Assembly: GCA_003439945.1 (NCBI GenBank)
Contig: QVRM01005626.1
Location: forward strand, 1 to 64,000
Reading direction: 5' to 3'
DNA: 64,000 nucleotides
Source of the DNA: Dermanyssus gallinae
Lineage: Eukaryota; Arthropoda; Arachnida; Mesostigmata; Dermanyssidae
Under the pieces are notes generated by a model. The model did no database searches. It had not been told where the DNA came from and saw nothing but the letters and a program-made list of their open reading frames with translations. Both the position numbers and the translations under genes were made by a program. Below, in pieces: positions 46,901 to 59,139 of this stretch (position 1 is the stretch's first letter; each line of letters starts with the position of its first letter).

Positions 46901-46979
46901 GTAATCAACATCATCGTCATCATATTTATTCCACTCATATTGAGTATGCATATAACATAGGCAATTATACAGTTGTCAG

Positions 46980-47134
46980 ATGCTCGCGGAATGTTATTCG
47001 AGAGAGGCAGTGCAGAGTTCTCTTTGCAAGGGCCAGGAATGCAAACGCATGAAACTTTGTACACGCTTGAGAGCACAGTCGACAGATGCACCCGTGTACT
47101 TCTCCGCGTGGAAGCTTGTACTCAAACGGACCAG
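46980..47134 (+). CDS. FN3-array gene, exon B5a (first half of split FN3)
   Basis: 155 nt, phase 1 in (GTCAG), phase 0 out (CAG|GTAATA). It encodes DARGMLFERGSAEFSLQGPG, then TVDRCTRVLLRVEACTQTD with a Cys pair. Partner B5b lies 4.1 kb downstream across an intron holding an RLE-type LINE. Confidence 0.75.
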
Positions 47135-47389
47135 GTAATAGCTATGAACTATGTATCCGGTATATACGTGGCGATTGTCATTATGCAATACCAGACCAGC
47201 GATGAGAGGCACTGAAGACATCCAGGTCTCCAACTTCTCGTCGCATTTGTTCAAGTTTATTTCTCTATTCCGAGATACTGTACGCGGCATCATTAACCTC
47301 AATCGAATTCTCTTAAAAACCGATGCACAGCCTAATATTAGGGACACAAAGCGGCTCACCCGTATTGACAGGCAAAGTACTTGCTTCAT

Positions 47390-47640
47390 GCACATTGTGA
47401 AACACCTTGCAAGAAACTCATGGAAGAATTCTGAAGTAGAAGAGTGCTACTGCCGTTGGGACAGACAGTCGCCGGACGTCGCCCGCCTACCTCTCCATAA
47501 AGAGAGATGAGGGCTGTGCGCACTGTCTCGACGATGTGAGCAGAGAAGGTCATATCAGTATAATCAAGCCAAAGCCCCAGATACCGGAAAGGGTTAACGA
47601 ATTCCAAGGCAATATTTTTTATGGGTTGGGAAACGAGCAA
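47390..47640 (-). mobile_element. LINE RT thumb fragment, R1-like
   Basis: The minus strand reads ALEFVNPFRYLGLWLDYTD and MTFSAHIVETV, the F-x-Y-L-G and H-I blocks that follow the RT palm. It is otherwise unrecognisable. Confidence 0.55.
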
Positions 47641-47779
47641 GGAAATTCGAGACAGGATAGTTAATTAAAAAAATAATGCATTACATTATTACAAAATAAA
47701 TCAGAATCGTTATACAAACATATTACATATCAAATAACAAATAGTTATTTAGCGATATCGGTTAGAACTGAAATCAAAC

Positions 47780-50700
47780 TTTATTAATCAATTTATATTA
47801 CAATCCTGTGTTAGTGAAAGTGTTAACTTGCAGCCTATAACAGCCCTGGTGTGCACCATTCGGCAAGCGACCCCAAAATTGACATCGCGCTGCCCCGCTG
47901 GACGTCAATGGAAAGTCTCTAGCGCAAAAATTGCGCGGCTCTCTTGGCCCCAGTAGTTATATTTAGTCGTTCGCCCAATTAGTACGTATTCTCTCAGTCA
48001 AGGAACCCGGTGGTCCCAAGGCTTCGAAGGCCACTGGGCTGAAGTTATGGGCTCTTGCCAGTTCGGCGTATTTGTTCACCTTGTTCTTTTCTGCTTGGGT
48101 CGCGGCGTGACCAGTTCTAAGTGAACCGAAACCGACCATTGAGGGAGAAAGTAAATCGGTTACGGTGGCGTCCCATATGAGAGTACGGCCTCATTCAAAG
48201 GGGACGGGAGTCATCCCGTCGGAACGCTTGCCGTTGTTTCTGGTTAGTCCAGTTGGTTCCACCGTACTTGGGTAGCCTGCCGTCCTCAAGGCCATTGCAA
48301 TTGTGTCATTAGTAGCCGCGTGACGTGGTCGACGACCTTCACTGAGGGCGCAGGATAGAGCGTGGTGAGCTCCAGTGCCCACCGGCTCCCCGTATCGGCA
48401 TATGTAATGGTGAACGAGCGGCGTACCAAGTCGGAGGCCAACACATATTCTTGTAGTGGCATCATCCAGTAAGGTTCCTAACGATGCACTGGGTACGGCG
48501 TGTAGCCAATCGCTTGCATGTTTTGCGGATGTTGCCTAAAGCCGAGCCTTAGTAGAGTCATTGTCAGCTTGATCTATGAGTAAACGAGCATGCTGATCGG
48601 CTAGCATGGTCGACCATTCACTCTGAGATGTGACGTCTTTTGGTGAAGTTCCAAGAACCTCAACCAAACTGCTCGTGACTTGATCTCGTACGGAGGTATA
48701 TTCGAGCTGGCCGGCTTCGTCAAGAAGCTCGCAGACCCTGCCGGAAAGTTTATGGGTGGCAGCAAATATCGCAGGGAGTGCTAATCTTATCGGGTCTGGT
48801 AAGCCAAGTCCTCCGAAGCGGTACTCAGTTTATCCATGCAACACGGGGGAGACACCTTCCCGAAGTAGGGGTACCCCTAGGAGCTCTACTTCGTTTGAGC
48901 TGAGTATCTTGCAGCCTAGTAACCACTACGTGATCCCAGAGGTTGTTGAATTCGCATCAGGATTCCATACGAACAGTTCGCATTACGAATGGTTCAGGGC
49001 TAAGCCGCTTATCTTCTCTAAGATAATCTTCTGTGTGTCATTAGCGATTGTAGAGGCGTTGCTTGCCAGTACGCCATCGTCCAGGTATTACATGTTAAGC
49101 GGGCTTTCGAGCGATTTGATCAGGTTATTAACTGCCAGGCCGAAGATGGTTGGTAAAAGTTTCGCTGGCGGTTGCCCGAAGCGCAGTATGTCAACACTTT
49201 TGGCTATAGATATTGCCAACTTATTGGCTGTCCCTCCGAGGTTTGGGAACAGCAAGGTGGTTAGTCGTCTCGGACGGATTACGTCTAATCCTGCTGAGGA
49301 ACTGCTTGGAAAAGATTAAACAGCAGCAAAGATGTCTTCCTTGCTTGTGGATCCCGAATCTGTTGAGAGTGGTTCACGCCATATAGGCTCTGCTGGTGCA
49401 GGCGAGTGTTTTGCTCTTAGTGCGTTGGCGGCATCTTCGCCAGATGAAAACGTGTCTGTAGAGATTAGGATTCTAGCAGCATTGGTGCCGTCTCCTTCAG
49501 ATAACTTGGCTAGGACACTTCTAGCTCGTTGTTGCCGCAGCATTCGTTTCTCTTTCGGTGGGTTCTTGGGCCTAGGCAAAATTATTGATGGGTTTCCATC
49601 CTTAGAGGTAGTTATACCTCTAACCGCAGCGGCACATGATTTTTGGCCAATAGCGATATCGGCCGGTATACGCGCTTGTTTACAAGCTTCTTCTATGGTT
49701 GCTGCGGGGTGATTTACTTTCACCTGCTGGAGCGTACGGTGATGAGTCTACACTTCTCCCTAAGGAAGAAAAGTCTTAGGCATGAAGACGCGCCAGCAGG
49801 ATGTGGTCCACGGCAACTAACACACCGAGGCGTGTTTAACATGAGGCGGCTAAACGTCCCTCGGTCCCGCATCTACGACAGATTTTCTGTAGGCCACACT
49901 GACTTGCTATATGACCGGATCGGAGGCATTTGAAGCAGATCATCGGTTGGTCCCGTTCAAGCACTACGGCGACTTATAACCCAGAAATATAGATGTCGGT
50001 GGTTGCCGGTCGAATGTAGGTATTACTCGATATAAGGGCTTCCGTCCGTCGCCCCGAGTGGCGTGCAGGCGACGAACTTTAGTCACTCTCAAGTCTTTTA
50101 ATTCCTCGAAGATTTCTGCCTCTGTGAAAGCGACACCTTGAATTGTAGCCTTGTATGAAGCTACAGGTGGACATGAGGCGTTTACTTGCATCCCGTTTAA
50201 TTGGGAGAAGTTTCTGACTATTAGAAGTCCAAACGGCGATGCTTGACTTGTCACCAGAAATTTTACTTCCTGGAGACAATGTGTGAATTGCCTTAAATAA
50301 AGTTAGCAGTGACCCTTCTTCAAAGTTAACGGGCGTATTATCTTCGGTGGGTTGTCTGCAAAAGACCACTTTAAGGGTGCCTATAATACCTGCTTTAATA
50401 TAATATCTGAGCTTGTCCAACTGTTTCAGTTCTCACGCCGCCAAGCGCTTCTCTTTACGGGACGTGTGAACTACGAATCCACTGTTATCATCGTCCTTGT
50501 TAACCGCTTCGTTTTGAACAGCCTGTTCTACAGTCTCGGGTAATGTCTTCCTCCTCTTTACGCCTAAAGGCGTGTTATTTTTCATCGTCGGGGTGGCGTT
50601 TGCACAAGCCAGTTTCTCATGGCCGGCCTTCAGGTTATCCGATGGTAACACTACAGCGTTTGGTGCTGTTCCACGGAGCACTGCACTGCTCGGTGATCCA

Positions 50701-50800
50701 TTTCCAGGTGCTGCACTTTTGCGCAGTCTAGTCATGTCCAGAAAGCGCGGAGCAACTATTGGATGTGGTTGTGGCCCGGGGGCCTTCTTCGGTGTTCTTC
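47780..50800 (-). mobile_element. RLE-type LINE, ORF1 to endonuclease with internal loss
   Basis: Minus strand: ORF1 starts MTRLRKSAAPGNGSPSSAV near 50735 and has RRLHATRGDGRKPLYRVIP and a knuckle ICFKCLRSGHIASQC near 49.93 kb. RT active site YLDDGVLASNAS (preceded by a stop where Trp is expected) is near 49.10 kb. The endonuclease has GKRSDGMTPVPFE, a TGA, then LIWDATVTDLLSPS near 48.2 kb, and the tail reads QRGSAMSI at 47.9 kb. It is about 3.0 kb against about 4.1 kb for the 26.3-30.4 kb copy, so the RT N-terminal part appears deleted. Confidence 0.8.
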
Positions 50801-50859
50801 GGTGTCGACTGTATAAATAACTGTCGCACTCAAAAGAAAAAAACGAAATAAAAAATTAT

Positions 50860-50945
50860 TGACACGACCGGGTTTCAAACTCAGTTCTTCCACTCCGTAG
50901 TCGGCGCGTCTATGGAAACGTCACCCAACACTGTCTCACTGCACC
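50860..50945 (-). mobile_element. Possible tRNA-derived SINE, type 3
   Basis: In minus reading GAGTTTGAAACCCGG resembles box B, and AATTGGTGCAGTGAG could be a degenerate box A. There is no second copy in the window, so support is weak. Confidence 0.35.
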
Positions 50946-51226
50946 AATTGGCGCCACAATAATCGAACTCGAATTGGCTGCACGATTAGATTTTCCGGGA
51001 ACACAGGTAAGGAGCGCCCGCACTCGACCAAGCGATCGAGAGAAAAACAATTAGGAAATTAATCATTGGCACCAGCGGATCAGCCTTGCTTTAGGGGTGA
51101 TTTAATTTTAAATGAGACATCGTTCCCTTCACAGGTAAGTTATTGTATAGCCATATGAAGAGTGTAAATACATACTATTCATGAGCATTGTAGTGGCATT
51201 TTCTCAAAAGTTTACAACGTTTGCAG

Positions 51227-51371
51227 GAGATATTGTTGAACAACCTATTGCCTGACGAGCTGTACACCTTTACTACGCGGATAGTTGTTAAAACTGAAAC
51301 GGACCAGATCATCGGACCGCAAGGTGCCATACGCAGCTTCAAGACAGATGGGTGCAACCAGTACTGTCCTG
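51227..51371 (+). CDS. FN3-array gene, exon B5b (second half of split FN3)
   Basis: 145 nt, phase 0 in (TTGCAG), phase 1 out (CCTG|GTAAGA). About 48 residues begin EILLNNLLPDELYTFTTRIV, a clear L-x-P-x-x-x-Y core, include IIGPQGAIRSFKTDG like the end of many FN3 domains, and close with CNQYC. Confidence 0.85.
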
Positions 51372-51569
51372 GTAAGAAACATTTACATGTCAACTATAGG
51401 CAACATCGGCTTATTATTATTAGAAAAGGGGTACGAGGTATCGCGTCAAAGAGCGCAATTTACATACTGCTTTCGGCCATCCAAGCCGATTAGAAAATTT
51501 ATTTGAGGTAAACAGCCGCCTGAGCAACAATATGGTGTTAGAAGGGGCCTAAAAGTGTGCTGCACTTTT

Positions 51570-51930
51570 AAATTCTATACAACAGGCTCTTCAAACCAAA
51601 GGGCTTATATCTTTGCCGTATTCGTAGACTTCAAGGCGGACATCGACATGGTCACACAAACGATTACTCTTGACAAGCTCGCTTTTTGGAGGGCTTTATT
51701 GGATATATTGGAATTCCTTAAAAGCATTTTACAGAAAGGACAAGTCATCAGTGAAGCTGCAAAAGATGCGACGATTATGCAGAGCACTGGTGTTGACTAG
51801 GATGAGGATGACAATTTTAGCTCCCTCTACAAGGACATTTTTATGTATGCAGACTACATAGTGCTATACTCTAGCAGCCAGCTTCATTTGCAGCAACGAA
51901 ATGTTGACGCAGAACGAAACTGGCCGGAAC
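51570..51930 (+). mobile_element. LINE RT fragment
   Basis: The plus strand reads RAYIFAVFVDFKADIDMV, the F-x-D-x-x-x-x-D catalytic block, and 260 nt later FMYADYIVLYSSSQLHLQ, the Y-A-D-D box with Tyr in place of the second Asp. The distance is right for a small RT internal deletion. The clade is not resolved. Confidence 0.65.
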
Positions 51931-52739
51931 CGACGAACTTCAGTTGGATTAATGAACTATAGAATTTGTCTCACACTTCTCTTACCTAGAAGTGTGTTCT
52001 CGTCCCGATGTACGAATTTCTCGAAAATTAATTTGCAAACAACTACAATCTATTCAGAGTATCCGAGAGCCTCATAAGCTATTATTGTAGGTTGCCGTAA
52101 GTCTCTTCATTTAGGAAATTGCGTCCACCTGTGTGATTTATATCACCTCCATTATCACAATAGAGTAGTTCCGTTGACTCGACTTTTGAGACCGTAATGA
52201 ATATACACCAATGCGAATGTGTGTTTTCCTAAGTAACAGCTCACACTCGTAATATATCTTCTTCCATTTACTTGAAAAATCTTCTAAATAATCTTCTTCT
52301 GCGATCATTATCACCCCAAGATACTTGTACTGATTGACATTTCTTAATTCGTCATTTTTAATCCTTCCTTCCTCTTAACTTTATAAATGTATTTATTTGT
52401 ATTGAAAATTCACCTTGGTTGGGTACGTAAATACGAACATAATATGTATGACAAACATGGTAAAACAGGTTCGGTACAATCGGGTAGGTGATACAGGGGA
52501 CATGGACCTCGACAACGACGGTATATGCAGTTCTCTTTGGATTCATGAAACCCAGCAGACCGGCATAGTAGATGATGAAATCCGTGAACACTGTAGCGAG
52601 TAGTGAGGTGACGACATAAGCGGAGAGACTACCTGATTAGTCGTAGCTGGTGATAAATGCAATTCCCTGGGAATTAGAGACATTAACTAAATACATACTA
52701 ACAATGTGCTCTTTTTTAAAAATAAAAAGCCGTGCTCAG

Positions 52740-53300
52740 TTTCCTTGTGTTTGTACTTAGAGTTTTTTTGTACTTTGCTAGTATCACGCCCCAATACTAC
52801 CATATCGTCAAAGAGCATCACTGGCGTTCTGATATACCCTTTTCCTCTATCTGCAGTCCTAACCCCGTACTAATAACCTTTCACTCCGATCTCTCTGTAT
52901 AGATAAAAACTGCACCGATGACAATGGACACCCCTTGTTTGACACGCTAAATATAATTGAATAGAACTTTGCTTTGTCCACGAGATACACCTTTTTTAAT
53001 CTAAAAACTCTGTCACATACACTTGTTGCCGTAACCTCGATACTTTTTTACAACCTAACACAATAAAGCAATGTGGTTATCTACCCTACACCGTTTCTTA
53101 AACTCGCACTGCCCCTATTTTCTCATCTGTCTCCAGACTACTCTGGACTCTACGTTAAAAACCTTCAAAAATGCCCGATACATTATGGGTGCAATTGTAA
53201 AATGTCATTTGCTAATCTCTCTTTGGGAGGAAGAATGGTCTATCCCTTGCGCCAATCCTTCTCGTGTTCCTCCCAATCTTGTGAAGTGAACGTGTTAATT
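52740..53300 (-). mobile_element. Possible LINE RT remnant, minus strand
   Basis: The minus strand shows KGCPLSSVQFLSIQRD (like Q-G-C-P-L-S-P) followed by VRTADRGKGYIRTPVMLF and DDMVVLG, which resembles the region leading into a Y-A-D-D box. Frames are broken. Confidence 0.45.
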
Positions 53301-53724
53301 TTCAGACCAGAATAGCCCTGGATTATTAACTTGCTCTGTTATATAAATACTACACGTTTTAATTACCTATAGCGTTGATAATTTTTATATAACTCCCGTC
53401 AAGACCCGGTTTTGTCCAGTTTTATGCTGGCTTTAACTTTGCACATCGTTTATGCTCAAAATAAACAAACTTTATAAATATATACTTGTATTTTTGCATG
53501 TTTTGAATATGTGTATAGCATCTAGGAACTGTATTATTTTACGTCCGATGCATTTAATTTTTTATTGTATGTATTAGGGAAACCTGGATTACATCAGGAA
53601 ACGTGTTATTAGAAAAGTTGTTAACCTGCAAAAGAAATAAAGAGTAAGTCTATAAGATAAATTAATATTTGATCCAAGTAGCGGCAGGCAATGTATTGTG
53701 AACTGAGGTGTGAAGCATTACTGA

Positions 53725-53725
<1 letters not shown>

Positions 53726-53761
<36 letters not shown>
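53726..53761. repeat. (TA)n microsatellite
   Basis: Pure TA run, 66 bp before exon B6a. Confidence 0.9.
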
Positions 53762-53763
<2 letters not shown>

Positions 53764-53827
53764 CTCCTTACTCGTTTATATACTTAAATGTTGTCGCTGT
53801 GTCTTTGTTCATCCTTTATTGTGACAG

Positions 53828-53991
53828 AACCAACTCGGGTTTCCGTTCATCCATCGTTTTTTTCTGCCAGGATCGAGATTTATAGCCAACACTCGAGCGC
53901 AGGCTCCCCCTTGAGGCTGAGTGTGATCTGGAAACAAATTTCCACACAAAAAACCGCATCCATGATAGTGTTGATGAACGCAACAAATGTG
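53828..53991 (+). CDS. FN3-array gene, exon B6a (first half of split FN3)
   Basis: 164 nt, phase 1 in (GACAG), phase 0 out (GTG|GTAAAG). It begins EPTRVSVHPSFFSARIEIYS and contains LRLSVIWKQIS as strand C, without the Cys pair of B1a, B2a, B4a and B5a. It ends VLMNATNV with an N-glycosylation site. Partner B6b is 2.1 kb downstream. Confidence 0.77.
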
Positions 53992-55589
53992 GTAAAGTAC
54001 TGCGCGCTAGTCTATCTGCTAGATTTCATAGATTGAATTGTCAAAGCATACCGTTAACACCACAAATTATCTCTCGACCTTCATGTTTGCAGAAATACTA
54101 ATTTAAAAAAAATGCATATACATATATACATTCTTACCTTAATTGTCGCATACATTGTAGTGTTGTTAGCACCACCCTTGTCATGCGAAAAGGTACATGT
54201 AGAGCGGATCAATAAGCAATAGACGAATAAATGCCACGCACTTTTTATTGCCTATTATAGTCCCCTTAAACCTTAACACACCTAACGAGTCTAACGATCC
54301 TAGCTAGCTTTTATACTAGATATAACTGCCAGCGCAAGAAGGACGAAATGCGTCGGCATACAATCGACCTCTGGCAGAAAGAGTGAGACGGTTTTCAAGA
54401 GTGTGCCCCAGGCTCTAGTCTCCGCGCCGTAATCCCCAACATCAAAGACTAGCTGTACCGCCCGGAGGGTGAACTCACCTTGTACACGACCCAGATCCTG
54501 GCAGACACCCCAGATCACACTGCACTGAGGTTTCCAGTATGGGCGGAGCAGCGCGCACCCTACCGCTTCTAATTGATACACAGGCATTTACCGTACGTGA
54601 CCTCTGCACAAAAATAACAGAATCGCTTTTACACTGGAACACCACAGCTGAAGCCTTCAACCATTTTACAGAAGAAAATGAGGGCCAATCATCTAAGGTG
54701 CCTTCCTCCTCGTAGTTCTCGGGGAACACACCTGTCAGAAGTAGTAGACCCGCGACCCTGATAGTTTGATTTGATGCGCAAGCAGTTCCCAGTCAGCTCG
54801 GGGCACGGGGACACGAGTGGTTTGTATTCGGATGGAGCCCCACACTACCGGCCCACTCTTGCAGGGAGCTTTCCTACAGTGGTGACCACGTCTGCAACAG
54901 CGTTTTTCAGTTAGTCCTCTAAGGAAACAAAGCTTCTAAACTAAATACTCGTATATAGAGCAAAATAGTTCGAATCTTCAGAGCCAGCATACTCGTCCAC
55001 GGCACATTTCACATTATTGTTGCTCTGATGTATCTTCTAGAAGTTTCTTAAGGTTTTTTGTCTCGACACTTTGGAACTCTGGTTCGCGTACCTTGGTCAT
55101 GGCAAAAAAAGACGTGTGGGTGGTTCTATTATTGTAGTGAAACAGCAGTCCTCTTCTGCACTGCGAGGCGCAAGAAAATGGTCGGCAAAAAAATTACGGC
55201 GGAAATTTACTGTTTTACACATGGTGGGAGGCTTTTCGCTGCATGCGATTCACTCCCTGACGGTCACATCTTACTATTCTGCAGAATATAGTAGAACTTT
55301 GCTTTATTTGAAGTTTTGTTCAGCTCTAGTTAACAGACAGCTGATACCACGTTTCGTTGGCGGTTACGAATTAGTTTAAAAATCCTGCGAATTTTGCCTC
55401 AAATGTTTCAAATTGCTTAGTTATTACGAGTCTGTTGACTTCTAGCACAGTTGTATCATCCGAAACTGTTTGGCCGTCTGAAACGGTGTGCATCTTTAGT
55501 GACCATACTACCTTATTGGTGATGGTGCTGCACGCCGATGCATTAGTTTTGTACACTGCACCGATTTTGGCTTTAATTTCTGTTGCAGC
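53992..55589 (+). other. Intron without recognisable gene
   Basis: A minus-strand open region at 54.3-54.73 kb has no motif I recognise. Nothing else is supported. Confidence 0.4.
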
Positions 55590-55790
55590 TAAGCTTTCAG
55601 TGAAAGGTTTAAAAAATGCATTCAGGGCTCAGCCAAGATTTAACGTCCATGGAACTGCTTTTCGCATTGCTTCATAGACGGACCCCTTAAATACAAATGC
55701 GCAACGGTGGGGCTCGAACCCGCGCACCTATGTGTCTCCTTCGGTCGCGAGACGAATGCACCGCCACCTTCGACCAATGAAAGGTTAAGC
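55590..55790 (-). mobile_element. tRNA-derived SINE, type 2
   Basis: In minus reading there is a box A-like GTGGCGGTGCATTCG and a strong box B GCGGGTTCGAGCCCC about 40 nt further, then a non-tRNA tail. The tail block ACGTCCATGGAACTG and the TTTCGCATTGCTTC block recur at 63.7 kb, and part of the head and tail at 61.97-62.07 kb. Confidence 0.7.
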
Positions 55791-55922
55791 ACAGCACGGT
55801 AGCCTGTTACTCTGGTACATTGTCACTGGAGAATCTGACATGTTACAGTAGCGAGACCTGGTATAATAGAGAGAATAAAAATATTTTTTGAAGTAGTATA
55901 GAAGCGGTGCAGCGAACTTCTT

Positions 55923-55950
55923 GATCCATTCTATATATATAGAATGGATC
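55923..55950. other. Perfect 28-bp palindrome
   Basis: GATCCATTCTATAT is followed directly by its reverse complement. It could form a cruciform or be a fused pair of short inverted repeats. Confidence 0.8.
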
Positions 55951-56077
55951 GCCTATCATATCGTAGCGTTGGTTACCGATAATTAGAAAACGTTGTAAGC
56001 TTTACTAGCGCAGGCTCCTAGATTACATTTGCCCGACCGTAATATCCAAACGTTTGGAAACCTGTGAAATTTTGCAG

Positions 56078-56210
56078 ACCGCCCACATTCACGGACTAAA
56101 TAGTATGGAGCTGTACCAACTTGAAGTGGTGCCACAGTCCTTCAAAACCGTGACTAGGCCAATAATCATCAAATTTTCTACTCTTGACTGTGGAACTTCC
56201 TGCCCAAAAC
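56078..56210 (+). CDS. FN3-array gene, exon B6b (second half of split FN3)
   Basis: 133 nt, phase 0 in (TTGCAG), phase 1 out (AAAC|GTGAGT). About 44 residues start TAHIHGLNSMELYQLEVVPQ, with the L-x-x-x-x-x-Y core, and end FSTLDCGTSCPK with the C-x3-C signature. Confidence 0.82.
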
Positions 56211-56744
56211 GTGAGTACTTTGCTCTACGACGCCTCCATCGATGAGTCAATTTAGATATTGACCGTTTTTGGTTTGCAGCAAGATTACACCTTGTCACAA
56301 ACTAAACTGTTATAGCTTAATCAAGTTAAAAAGTTAAAACCAAAGTACTCATTGGTTGTTGAGCCGCGCGAGTTTTGTCTCTTTGCCTTTGACGTGAAAA
56401 CAAACTTTCGGGCGTTTCGGACCAAAAAGCTCTAATTTATTACTTGAAAATTCCTCCAGAACCTTGCGTTAGGTACCAAGCGCTCGGTCGTATTTTTCCG
56501 ATAGTGCCTAGGCCTCTATATCTAGCGTCAAAACGCCGTCAAAACGGTTCAAGACAGGCTTTAAAGGTAGTATGCTTCCGGGCTCGAGACCATGTGTGCT
56601 AAACGCTTGTAAGTTTAGAGCGTACAACTGTTACGCCCAACCTGTTTTCCGTGATTAACTACACTTAATAACAATAACGATAATGGGATCCCTGTCCAGC
56701 GCGCCTCACGCGGTTGCTTGGCGTCTGTTATTTTTGTTATTTTA

Positions 56745-57138
56745 ACACATTTTGTCCGTTTTGAGCGCTATGAGTGGTTGTAGGGTTATGATTTTGAAGT
56801 ATTTGCCGTGAGCGCTAATAAAGAACTACATTTTTGGCGAATTCTCTTCTAAGCGGCCATGGGGCGTTTTCTGACCGGCCTTGTATATTCTTCAGATAGA
56901 GCAGAATTTTATCACAAACACGAAGGTGTGCTTAGTTTCTGTCTAGGAGGACTTTCTCGCAACAGCACATTTTGTGCTCCTATGTTGGGCAAAAACACCA
57001 GTGTTACAAATTGTAGTAATTTCACTCTCACTCCAAAACAAGACTTCTCAGAGACCATGTTCCATTGGAAAACACATTTGCTTTAACGAGCTCTACAAGT
57101 CCACATATCGCGCTTCAAATTTCTTTGTCACACCCTGT
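56745..57138. mobile_element. Foldback DNA transposon, right half only
   Basis: It matches the right arms of the copies at 4.3-5.6 and 23.0-24.2 kb, for example TTTGAGCGCTATGAGTGG near the start and CACACCCTGTATAT at the end. No left arm is present, and the left boundary lies in ordinary intron sequence. Confidence 0.8.
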
Positions 57139-57575
57139 ATATCTAAATGATTTGCTACATGACGCCTAAAAACTAGGGAAATACCTCACTTGATTTTACT
57201 CTATTAAATCGTATGTTCAGTGAATGCTACTTTGGTCAAATAATTGTTTTACACATATGCATACACCGTTGAAACATATTGGCGCGGTAACAATCCCCAT
57301 ATGTATAAAGTACTCGTTTCATAGCAAAATCCGCAAGTTATACGCCATAACGGGAATCTATTGGAATAAACCCGCATCGCTATAAAGGCTTAGAGAATTC
57401 AAGTGTCTGAGTTCACTGAGCAACACTCTTTAAATTGGATAACTAAGCATTATTCATAACAACATAAAGTTATGTATGGTGTTTTGATCCCTCACGACTT
57501 ACTAATGTAAAAACGTATGCCGCACGTACGACTGTTTGAAGATAGGATACTAAATATACGTAAAATCAGTTGCAG
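57139..57575 (+). other. Intron without recognisable gene
   Basis: A/T-rich, ends at the TTGCAG acceptor of exon A4. Confidence 0.4.
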
Positions 57576-57863
57576 ATGAAACGACAAGTATGAAATTGAT
57601 ATCACGGCCACGGGGCGACTTCGCTGATCTAACCATTCGTTTTCCTGATGCGAAATGCGAGGCGCCAACATATACCGTAGTCTATTGGGCTACGACTCAT
57701 AGGGGGGACCAAATTCACGGTGGCCCAATTGAGACTAACAGCAGCGAATTAATTGTGGAGGGTCTGGAGCTCTGGACTAGGTACCACATTAAAGCGACCC
57801 GCCGATGCGCTGCAAGTGGTGCAGAATACGTTATGGAGAAATCGGTCGACACCGGGCCCGGAC
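57576..57863 (+). CDS. FN3-array gene, exon A4 (single-exon FN3 domain)
   Basis: 288 nt, phase 1 in (TTGCAG), phase 1 out (GGAC|GTAAGC). It is the most FN3-like exon: FADLTIRFPDAKCEAP (strand B), TYTVVYWATTHRGDQ (strand C), LIVEGLELWTRYHIKATRRC (strands E-F), ending DTGPG as in A1. The Cys pair is conserved and ETNSSE holds an N-glycosylation site. Exon B7a follows after 0.75 kb. Confidence 0.87.
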
Positions 57864-58611
57864 GTAAGCTAAACTTTTATAACGTACATATATGTACAAT
57901 GTATGCACGTGACTCTTTTGGTGTACGTTACAAATTGAGTTTTAGGTGGTTATATCGCATTTGCAAAGGTCGCGACCTTTGAAACTTGTTAACTCATTTC
58001 CTCATATTGACCTTCGGGTGCATTGTTTGGGGACGACTATAGTTTCTAGCTCATATAAGCAAAACCGTACGGGCGGTTCTTATCGCTCCTTACAGGACAG
58101 TAGGTAATGTGTGTAGACCGTTAGTTTGACTCAGCAGTGAGGCTCTTCATGCGTGAGATTGTTCCGGGGTTAATATATGGCCTTTACCTGGGCAGTTTGA
58201 ACTTAGACACGTAACGTCGGGCTGTCCACCAGCTACTGAAACAATCCGACTAGGGCTGACGATGTCACCTACAGTACCTTATAAATATTTTGTTTTGGAG
58301 TGGCAAGCTACAGCCGAATAGACCAAGACGGGAGGTCGGCAGTTTGAACGTAATGCCTTGCAGCTTCGGTCTGGTTCTACGTGTGACAGTCGCCACGTAT
58401 ACACATCAGACACATAGTACATGCGTATCACTGGTATAGAGCAAACATCGACAAGTGCGTTCCTCCTTTGACAGAATGCAGTTTCGTCTAATAACTGTTT
58501 CATAACATAAAACAAATACATAATAGGCAGCTTAAGCTTGAGCTGTGGCTCCCTTTATTATTTAATCTAGTCTATGGTCGTGTGTTGCTTTAAAAACGTT
58601 TTTCTTTGTAG

Positions 58612-58781
58612 CTCTGCATCCCATTGATACTGTTGTTGTTACCACATCGGGGGACGACTTTCGGATAACGATAGTCAACGAGCGAAACCCGCCGTTTATT
58701 CTCTACACGTTAGAACTGATACCAGGCCCCACGGATGTCACACTATACAAGTTCGGTATTCCACGCAGAGGCACGCGAACG
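58612..58781 (+). CDS. FN3-array gene, exon B7a (first half of split FN3)
   Basis: 170 nt, phase 1 in (TTGTAG), phase 0 out (ACG|GTAAGA). It encodes ALHPIDTVVVTTSGDDFRIT, then FILYTLELIPG as strand C, with no Cys. The ACG-Thr ending is the same as in B1a, B2a and B4a. Partner B7b is 3.4 kb downstream. Confidence 0.8.
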
Positions 58782-58807
58782 GTAAGAGTAGCACACGACA
58801 TGTTATA

Positions 58808-58834
58808 TACATATATATATATATATATATATAG
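58808..58834. repeat. (TA)n microsatellite
   Basis: TA run just after the donor of B7a. Confidence 0.85.
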
Positions 58835-59139
58835 GTATTCTACAAGAAATTATGTATACTCCAAACGCACGAGCATTAAGTTTATGGTAAACTGAAGGCA
58901 AAGCAGCAACCGGACATGGCTGGCAGAAGGTCGGAATTACACTAGGCTATATAGTTTCCTTACCGCTTGCTTCAGCCCAAGTATAGTGTACTGAGAATAA
59001 GTTTATGCCGCGTTACCCGCCCAATGGAATAACAACAAAAACATCATAGTAAAAATATAGGGCATATTTAAACTATTTTTTTGGAAGGAGGTTGAATGCA
59101 TTTACGCACTGGCGCGACGGGCGTAGCAAGGCAGCCTAC

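Noticed and set aside
55690..55765. Possible functional tRNA gene, minus strand
   Set aside because: Box B is good, but the arms do not make a convincing cloverleaf, and related copies with the same tail exist nearby.
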